From NCBI RefSeq assembly GCF_001645385.1, contig NZ_LVHI01000012.1:332106-396105 (forward strand): a stretch of 64,000 bases of DNA. Reading direction: 5' to 3'. Below, one piece after another: positions 58,395 to 64,000 of the stretch (position 1 is the stretch's first letter; each line of letters opens with the position of its first letter). This DNA is from Rhodococcoides kyotonense. GTDB taxonomy: Bacteria > Actinomycetota > Actinomycetes > Mycobacteriales > Mycobacteriaceae. The notes under the pieces were generated by a model that had not been told where the DNA came from, made no database searches, and saw nothing but the letters and a program-made list of their open reading frames with translations. A program made the position numbers and the translations under genes.

Positions 58395-59563
58395 GCCCGA
58401 ATACCTGCTCGAAATTTCGGTACCCGCATGCTGACCTTGGTTCCGGCGCCCGGCGCGGTGTCGACGACGAGTCCGTAGTCGTTGCCGAACGCTGCACGCA
58501 ATCGGTCGTCGACGTTGGACAGCCCCACGTGCGCGCCTTCCTCCACGTTCAACGAGCCCGAGCGCAACATGTCCGGATCCATGCCGACGCCGTCGTCCTC
58601 GACGCTGATCAGACAGTCGGTCCCCTCGTCGGCGGCGACGATGGTGATGGTGCCGCCGCCCGAACGTCCGGCCAGCCCGTGTCGAACCGCGTTCTCGACG
58701 AGCGGTTGCAGCGCGAGGAACGGCAGCACCACGCTCAACACCTCGGGCGCGACCCGCAGCGTCACCTGCAGAGTGTCGCCGAAGCGGGCGCGTTCGAGAG
58801 TCAGGTAGCGGTCGATGTTGCGCAGCTCGTCGGCCAGCACCGTGAATTCGCCTGCCGTCCGGAACGAGTAGCGCGTGAAGTCGGCGAACTCGAGCACCAG
58901 CTCGCGAGCCCGGTCCGGGTCGGTCCGCACGAACGACGCGATCGTGCCGAGTGCGTTGTAGATGAAGTGCGGACTGATCTGCGCTCGCAGTGCGCGTACC
59001 TCGGCGCGATCCAATCGAGCGCGTGACGCGTCGAGCTCGGCGAGTTCTATCTGCCCGCACGCGTACCGGGCGACCTCCGAAATCGCGCCGAGCATGCCCG
59101 GCCCCGGCACCGACGTCGTCACGGCTCCGAGAACGCCGACGACGCCGACGTCCTCGATCAGCAGCGGTTGCGCGATGACAGCACGTACCGCGTGATCCGG
59201 CCCCAGCGGATACGACAGCAGGACGCGTCGCTCACCCTCGATCGCACGTGACGACGCCTCCAGAAACGGCCCCGCCAGTTCGTCGTAGGGGCCGTTCCAC
59301 GTCAGCAGGCTCGCATCCGCGTCGGCGACACCGAGCGCATCGCCGCCGGTCAGGGCCCGCAGATGCGGTGCCGCCTCGGCGGCGGACTCCGCGTCCAACC
59401 CTTGCCGCAGCGGGCGCGCAGCCAGCGATGCGGTGTGGAGCGTCGAATGCACGGCTCGTTCCTCGGGCGTCGTCAGCGCGCGACGGCCACGGAAGCTGAT
59501 CAGCGCGATCGCCGCCACCGCACACGCGGCGATGACGGCGAGCCAGAGAGGCGCAGAGTTCAC
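58391..59563 (-). CDS. LytS-type sensor histidine kinase
   Basis: The 390-residue kinase has one N-terminal membrane helix (SAPLWLAVIAACAVAAIALI) and a GAF-like region to about 190. It then has the His_kinase LytS box with the phospho-His in RAQISPHFIYNALGTIASF and an ATPase domain (PLVENAVRHGLAGRSGGG, VEDDGVGMD, VGLSNVDDRL, GAGTKVSMRVP). The GTG at 59563 starts just before the helix; a longer frame is unmatched. It is the first gene of the signalling-transport unit. The ligand is unknown; pyruvate or acetate is inferred. Confidence 0.9.
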   Translation of the reverse strand: MNSAPLWLAVIAACAVAAIALISFRGRRALTTPEERAVHSTLHTASLAARPLRQGLDAESAAEAAPHLRALTGGDALGVADADASLLTWNGPYDELAGPFLEASSRAIEGERRVLLSYPLGPDHAVRAVIAQPLLIEDVGVVGVLGAVTTSVPGPGMLGAISEVARYACGQIELAELDASRARLDRAEVRALRAQISPHFIYNALGTIASFVRTDPDRARELVLEFADFTRYSFRTAGEFTVLADELRNIDRYLTLERARFGDTLQVTLRVAPEVLSVVLPFLALQPLVENAVRHGLAGRSGGGTITIVAADEGTDCLISVEDDGVGMDPDMLRSGSLNVEEGAHVGLSNVDDRLRAAFGNDYGLVVDTAPGAGTKVSMRVPKFRAGIRA

Positions 59564-59612
59564 TCGGGCTGCCGCTCCGCGTCGAGCTGCGTCGGTCGAT
59601 CCAGCACGGCCC

Positions 59613-60809
59613 TCACCCTCCTGCGCAGGTGTTCGGCGCGGGCGCACCCGCGAAACGGTCGGACAGCCATGACACTCCGTACGGAATCGCAGCCTGGTCG
59701 GAATGACCTTGTCCCGGGTCCCGCCGAAGTTCGACGACGTCTCCCAACGAGCATGCCTCGGCGACGGCGTCCTGTGTCCACTTCGGGTCGATCAACTGAT
59801 CCTGGTCGCCCACGAACGCCGCCAACGGAACCGACGACCGCGCACGCGGAAGCGCGACGGACGTCAGCCACTCCTCCATGCGCAGTCGCGACGCCTCGGT
59901 GGCAGGCGCGGAATCGCCGGGCGTCAGACGCGTTGCGGCTTCGGCCTTCTGCACTCCGAGCAGATCCGTGCACGCGGTGAGTGCACGGCGTTCGCTGCTC
60001 AGGACGCCGCGGATGTACTCAGACGAGTCGACGTCGGGCTGCCGAAACTGCACACCGTCGACCAGAAACGGCGTCAGCAACGCCTGCGGAAGGGTCGGTG
60101 TCGCACCGCTTCGATACAGCGGGCTCAGATCCAACACGGGCGACAGACCGACCGCGCCGACGAGATCGAGACCGTCACCGTAATCCGCGCGCTCCGCCGC
60201 AGCCCAGACCGCCTGTCCGCCTTGTGAATTGCCGATGGCGCCCCATCGCGTTCCAGTTCCCGGCACGAGCGCACGTGCCGCGCGCACGATGTCGATCACG
60301 TTGTACGCGGCGGCGTCGGGATCGAGATACGGGTGTGGTCCGTCGGTGCCGATACCCTCGTAGTCGGTGACGGCGACGACCATGCCGCGTTCGAGGAACG
60401 GTGCGACAGTTCCGATGGTGCCCAACAGGTTCGGATACAGGGACGGTGCACATTCGTCGGTGACGCCCGTGGTTCCGTGCGCGACGGACACGACGGGCCA
60501 TCCACCCGCGGGCGGCGCTCCGCTCGGTGTGAACACGACGCCCGACACCTCGGTACCTGTAGTGCCGTCCCCGGACGTGGACCGGTAGACGACGCGGGTC
60601 GCCGTCGCACCGAGCACACGGACCGCGAAGTCCGCATGACCCATGGCGAACGACGAGACCACTGCGCCCCGCTCGTCGCCGACCGGGGCTGCAGGCACGA
60701 CTGCCGAATGCGGCTGCGTTTCTGCCTGTGGCTTCGTCTCTGCCTGTGGCTGAGCGCAACCCGCCAGCACGCAGACCGCGACGGCCAACGCCGCTGCCAG
60801 CCGCGTCAC
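59613..60809 (-). CDS. Secretory lipase-like alpha/beta hydrolase lipoprotein
   Basis: The 398-residue product has a lipoprotein signal (MTRLAAALAVAVCVLAGC, lipobox LAGC), a Gln/Pro/Ala/Thr linker, and an alpha/beta hydrolase core of the secretory lipase (LIP) family: VSVAHGTTGVTDECAPS, VTDYEGIGTDGPHPYLD, and the nucleophile GAIGNSQGGQAVW. The acid is in AFVGDQDQLIDPKWT and the His in GQGHSDQAA. It would act at the cell surface on lipid or ester substrates. Its ATG overlaps the antiporter stop by ATGA. Confidence 0.88.
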   Translation of the reverse strand: MTRLAAALAVAVCVLAGCAQPQAETKPQAETQPHSAVVPAAPVGDERGAVVSSFAMGHADFAVRVLGATATRVVYRSTSGDGTTGTEVSGVVFTPSGAPPAGGWPVVSVAHGTTGVTDECAPSLYPNLLGTIGTVAPFLERGMVVAVTDYEGIGTDGPHPYLDPDAAAYNVIDIVRAARALVPGTGTRWGAIGNSQGGQAVWAAAERADYGDGLDLVGAVGLSPVLDLSPLYRSGATPTLPQALLTPFLVDGVQFRQPDVDSSEYIRGVLSSERRALTACTDLLGVQKAEAATRLTPGDSAPATEASRLRMEEWLTSVALPRARSSVPLAAFVGDQDQLIDPKWTQDAVAEACSLGDVVELRRDPGQGHSDQAAIPYGVSWLSDRFAGAPAPNTCAGG

Positions 60810-62443
60810 CGAATACGCCGTTCGATTCGCGCCTCGGCGGCAGCCTCCTCGACGTCGAGACCGTCCAGAACCTCCCGCAGCACCTCGTCGTCGAGATCGC
60901 CGGAGTCACGCGCTTTCACGAGCGCAGTTCGCTGCGCCGCCAACACGTTTCGTCGCAACCGGTCGAACGTCGCACTCGCCGACTTCTTGCGTTCCTCGTG
61001 GTCCTCGGCCGCGTCGGCTTCGAGACGGGCGCGGACCGAGCGTCGCACTCGGTCGAGCACCGCGTCGACCGATTCCTTGTCGGACCCCGAGATGCCGTCG
61101 GAGGCCACCTCGGACAGGTACGTCTCGGCGGCTGCCCGAGAGATCGCGCGGGCCAACGCATGCTGCTCTTCCGTCTGCTGCTGCTCGAGCGGATCCGCGA
61201 CGTCGAGGCGCCGGATCAGCATCGGCAGCGTCAGACCCTGGATCAACAGTGTTCCGACGGCAACGACGAACGCGACCGCCTGGATGACGCCGCGGCCCGG
61301 GAAGGGATCGCCCGTCACCGTCACGAGTGGTACACCCGATGCCGCGGCGAGCGTGACGACACCGCGCATCCCGGCCCAGGACAGCACGAGGTTCTGCCGC
61401 CACGTGAGACCCACGGCATCGGTGCCGGAGGATCCGTTCCGCCGCACCAGTTTTCGGCTTGCGGCCCGTCGACCGGTGTTGACGAAGATCCACGCCGGCC
61501 GCACCGCGATGACGACCGCGAGAATCAGCAGCGAGTAGGCGAAGATGTGCAGCACGGGCAGGCCGTTCCGCTCGACCTCTGCGATGACCGACTTCAGCTG
61601 AAGACCCATGTACGCGAACACGAATGCCTCGAGCAGCAGGTCCAGGGTCGGCCACACCTGCCGCTCCTGGATTCGCGTCGTCACCGGGACGTCGGCGGTG
61701 ACGCGTCCGAGCACGAACCCCGCCGTCACCACGGCCAGCACACCCGACGCGTGTATCTCCTCGGCGGCGAGGTACGCCGCGAACGGAAGAACGAGGCCGA
61801 GAACGGTTTCCAAGGCCGAGTCCTGGATACGGGATCGGACGAAACGCACGATTCTCGCCAGTATCAGCCCGATCAGAACTCCGCCGACGATCTCGTACGC
61901 GAAGAACAGAACGGGCGAGTCGATGGCGATCTTCTTACCGGTGACCGACGCGACCGTGAGAGTGAACAGGGTCAGTGCGGCGGCGTCGTTGACGAGACTC
62001 TCACCCGTCAGGATCGCCATCATGCGCGACGGCAGGCCGAGCTTTCGGCCGACGGCGACGGCCGCGACCGCGTCGGGAGGTGCGACGACGGCGCCCAGCA
62101 CGAGGGCTGCACCTAGGGTCAGTTCCGGGACGAGCCAGTTCGCGAAGTAGCCGACGGCGAAGGTCGTCACGACAACCATGATGATGCCGAGCCGCAGAAT
62201 GTGGCCGAGGTTCTTACGGAAACTGACGAACGAGAAGTCGAGCGCAGCCGAGTACAGCAGCGGGGGCAGGACCGCGCCGAGGATGAGATCCGGCGCGAGG
62301 GTGATGTGCGGGACGCCGGGTACGAACGACGCGATGGACCCGACCGTCACCAGGACGAGCGGAACCTGCAGATCGAGACGCTTCGCGAAACCGGCAACCG
62401 CGACGGCGGCAATCACCACGAGGAGAAGAATCGGTCCGTCCAC
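60806..62443 (-). CDS. CPA1-family Na+/H+ antiporter
   Basis: The product of about 545 residues has about 12 helices with the CPA1 pattern: PDLILGAVLPPLLYSAALDFSF, VLGAVVAPPDAVAAVAVGRKLGLP, and LTGESLVNDAAALTLF with the ND ion-binding motif. A cytoplasmic helical C-terminus rich in Arg, Glu and Asp spans about 130 residues. It would exchange Na+ or K+ for H+. A GTG at 62443 (VDGPIL) or a TTG at 62461 may be the start; neither has a ribosome site. Confidence 0.87.
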   Translation of the reverse strand: MDGPILLLVVIAAVAVAGFAKRLDLQVPLVLVTVGSIASFVPGVPHITLAPDLILGAVLPPLLYSAALDFSFVSFRKNLGHILRLGIIMVVVTTFAVGYFANWLVPELTLGAALVLGAVVAPPDAVAAVAVGRKLGLPSRMMAILTGESLVNDAAALTLFTLTVASVTGKKIAIDSPVLFFAYEIVGGVLIGLILARIVRFVRSRIQDSALETVLGLVLPFAAYLAAEEIHASGVLAVVTAGFVLGRVTADVPVTTRIQERQVWPTLDLLLEAFVFAYMGLQLKSVIAEVERNGLPVLHIFAYSLLILAVVIAVRPAWIFVNTGRRAASRKLVRRNGSSGTDAVGLTWRQNLVLSWAGMRGVVTLAAASGVPLVTVTGDPFPGRGVIQAVAFVVAVGTLLIQGLTLPMLIRRLDVADPLEQQQTEEQHALARAISRAAAETYLSEVASDGISGSDKESVDAVLDRVRRSVRARLEADAAEDHEERKKSASATFDRLRRNVLAAQRTALVKARDSGDLDDEVLREVLDGLDVEEAAAEARIERRIR

Positions 62444-62524
62444 ACGAACATAGTGCGCCAACGCACCCGTGCGCGGATAGTTGGCCCAGGGGCCGACTGT
62501 TCACGCACGGGTCGCGCAGCCGCA

Positions 62525-62713
62525 TTATTTTTCCGGAATCGCCTTCTTCGCGGCTTCCTGAACCTTGTCGACCTTGTCGGAATACTTGCCGCCGGTCTTG
62601 TTGTCGATGAAGTCACCGGCCTTGTCGACGGCGCTCTCGATCTTGTCCGAGTTCTCGGCAGCGGCCTTCTTGCCCTTGTCGACGAGACCCTTCAGATTGT
62701 CTGCGAAACCCAT
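62525..62713 (-). CDS. Rv0909-like small protein (annotated antitoxin in mycobacteria)
   Basis: The 62-residue protein (MGFADNLKGLVDKGKKAAAE, then AGDFIDNKTGGKYSDKVDKV) is highly charged and amphipathic and matches the pattern of M. tuberculosis Rv0909, the proposed antitoxin of Rv0910. As in M. tuberculosis it is encoded next to a ctpE-like P-type ATPase. The Rv0910-like gene is not adjacent here. It may be a membrane-stress or CsbD-like protein; the antitoxin role is by analogy only. Confidence 0.75.
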   Translation of the reverse strand: MGFADNLKGLVDKGKKAAAENSDKIESAVDKAGDFIDNKTGGKYSDKVDKVQEAAKKAIPEK

Positions 62714-62758
62714 GATCGCTCCATCTCGTGTGGTTGTGTCCGACCCCGAAAAGCTTAC

Positions 62759-64000
62759 TCAGGCCGGTGCGCCTGCAAACAGGCGTCGTCTTTCTCCGTG
62801 CAGCGCCGCACTGATCCACCAGGCTGCTTCGACTGCCACGATGCCGATTGCGCCGATGACGAGTGCCGTCGTCGTCAGGGCGATGTTCGACGGGTCCAGC
62901 TTGAAGAACGTGCGGCAGAACGGGATCGTGAACAGCAGCAGGTAGCCGACGACCGACCCGGCGAGCAACAGAATCTTCCACCACACGTACGGCCGCGCGA
63001 CGACGGCGAGAACCCAGACGGCGATCATGATCAACGTGATCAGTGCCGTCGTACTGGCTTGCGTCACCTGGGTTTCCGACGCCTCGGGCCCCTGGTACGC
63101 GAGCAGGTACGACACGAACGTCGCGACACCGACGATCAGTCCCGACGGCACCGCCAGACGCATGACGCGGCCCACGAATCCAGTGCGTGCGCGTTCGTTG
63201 TTCGGCGCGAGCGACAGGATGAACGCCGGAATGCCGATGGTGAACCACGCTGCGATCGTGACGTGCCTCGGCAGGAACGGATACGGCAGTGGTTCGAAGT
63301 GGAAGATCTGCGACAGCACACCCGAGATCCCGATGAGAAACGCGAGCAGCACCGAGTACACCGTCTTGGTGAGGAACAGATTCGAGACGCGTTCGATGTT
63401 GCCGATGACGCGTCGACCTTCACCGACGACATACGGCAGCGTGGCGAACTTGTTGTCCAGCAACACGATCTGTGCGACCGCGCGCGTTGCCGCGCTTCCC
63501 GATCCCATCGCGACGCCGATGTCGGCGTCCTTGAGGGCGAGCACGTCGTTGACGCCGTCGCCGGTCATCGCGACGGTGTGCCCCCGAGACTGCAGCGCGC
63601 CGACCATCTGCCGCTTCTGATCGGGACGCACGCGTCCGAAGGTGATGCCGCTTTCGACGGTGTCGGCCAGTTCGTCGTCGTTCTCGGGCAGCGTGCGTGC
63701 GTCGACGGGGCTGCCCTCCAATCCGAGCGAGCCCGCGACCGCGCCGACCGACACCGCGTTGTCGCCGGAGATGACCTTGACCGAGACGGACTGGCTGGCG
63801 AAGTAGTCGAGGGTCTCGCGGGCGTCGGAACGCACCTTCTGCTCGAGGATCACCAGGGCCCGAGGCGTCACGACGCCGGGAGCGTCGACGTCGTCGACGG
63901 GCAGGTCACTGCTGGCCAACAGCAGGACACGCAGGCCGGACGAGCCCGCATCCTCGGCCTGGCGCGCGATGACAGTGTCCGCGTCGAGCAGTACGTCCGG
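62759..64000 (-). CDS. CtpE-like cation-transporting P-type ATPase, C-terminal part (partial)
   Basis: The frame is open to the window edge, so the N-terminal part, including the DKTGT phosphorylation site, lies outside. The visible 413 residues have the hinge motif [35 protein letters not shown] and about six C-terminal helices. The pattern is that of mycobacterial CtpE, a Ca2+ importer. The Rv0909-like gene downstream supports the identity, because Rv0908 (ctpE) precedes Rv0909. Confidence 0.85.
   Translation of the reverse strand, partial: PDVLLDADTVIARQAEDAGSSGLRVLLLASSDLPVDDVDAPGVVTPRALVILEQKVRSDARETLDYFASQSVSVKVISGDNAVSVGAVAGSLGLEGSPVDARTLPENDDELADTVESGITFGRVRPDQKRQMVGALQSRGHTVAMTGDGVNDVLALKDADIGVAMGSGSAATRAVAQIVLLDNKFATLPYVVGEGRRVIGNIERVSNLFLTKTVYSVLLAFLIGISGVLSQIFHFEPLPYPFLPRHVTIAAWFTIGIPAFILSLAPNNERARTGFVGRVMRLAVPSGLIVGVATFVSYLLAYQGPEASETQVTQASTTALITLIMIAVWVLAVVARPYVWWKILLLAGSVVGYLLLFTIPFCRTFFKLDPSNIALTTTALVIGAIGIVAVEAAWWISAALHGERRRLFAGAPA

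Overview
The window is high-GC, densely packed DNA from an actinobacterium of the Rhodococcus/Nocardia/Mycobacterium group. Three things point there. Many starts are GTG or TTG. Many genes have a -10-like hexamer only 6-8 nt before the start codon, as in leaderless transcripts. Several stretches keep mycobacterial gene neighbourhoods: sucC-sucD, M23 peptidase, PcrA/UvrD1, chorismate mutase and pgi; ctpE with an Rv0909-like small protein; thyA-dfrA. A Rhodococcus-like genome is the best guess; the species cannot be read from the sequence.

Layout. 1-322: the 5' end of an IS110-family transposase gene and the non-coding left end of that element. 377-9807: a minus-strand hydroxy-acid cluster of CdaR-type regulator, glycerate kinase, LldP-type permease, a LarA-type nickel racemase with its cofactor genes larE-larB-larC, then a DszC-like flavin monooxygenase. 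9894-21937: central metabolism and cell wall/DNA repair genes (sucCD, a membrane protein, an M23 peptidase, pcrA, chorismate mutase, succinate-semialdehyde dehydrogenase, pgi). A 69-bp tandem repeat lies between the M23 gene and pcrA. 21951-23113: an AbiEi/DUF559-type gene framed by two almost identical palindromes. 23120-29458: an AidB-like acyl-CoA dehydrogenase with its TetR repressor, enoyl-CoA hydratase, DUF2630, SDR, flavoprotein disulfide reductase and an IclR regulator. 29446-33948: an operon of GntP transporter, CoA-transferase, HMG-CoA-lyase-like enzyme and 2-hydroxyacid dehydrogenase. 34035-39690: MOSC protein, carboxylesterase, Fpg/Nei glycosylase, thyA-dfrA, cupin and universal stress protein. 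39820-42284: an acyl-ACP desaturase homologue that has lost its iron ligands, divergent from a PucR-type regulator. 42486-46582: tRNA-Arg(CCU), DUF732 lipoprotein, a LexA-boxed DUF222/HNH gene, DEAD-box helicase and GNAT. 46646-53265: an ECF transporter module, two tandem substrate-binding/VWA membrane proteins and an Rv0910-like SRPBCC protein. 53344-60809: two sodium/solute symporters with small membrane partners, a LytS/LytTR two-component system and a secreted lipase-like lipoprotein. 60806-64000: a CPA1 antiporter, an Rv0909-like small protein and the 3' part of a CtpE-like P-type ATPase.

How the genes work together. The first cluster looks like uptake of a 2-hydroxy acid, nickel-dependent racemisation and phosphorylation by glycerate kinase under a CdaR regulator. 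No lactate-oxidising enzyme is present, so glycerate is a better candidate substrate than lactate. The 29-34 kb operon looks like uptake, CoA activation and retro-aldol cleavage of a branched hydroxy acid. The 53-60 kb block looks like sensor-controlled uptake of a monocarboxylate such as acetate or pyruvate. The least ordinary items are the LarA-glycerate kinase association, the palindrome-framed DUF559 gene, the iron-ligand-free desaturase homologue, the tandem VWA pair, the 69-bp repeat and the IS110 left end with its expected bridge RNA.
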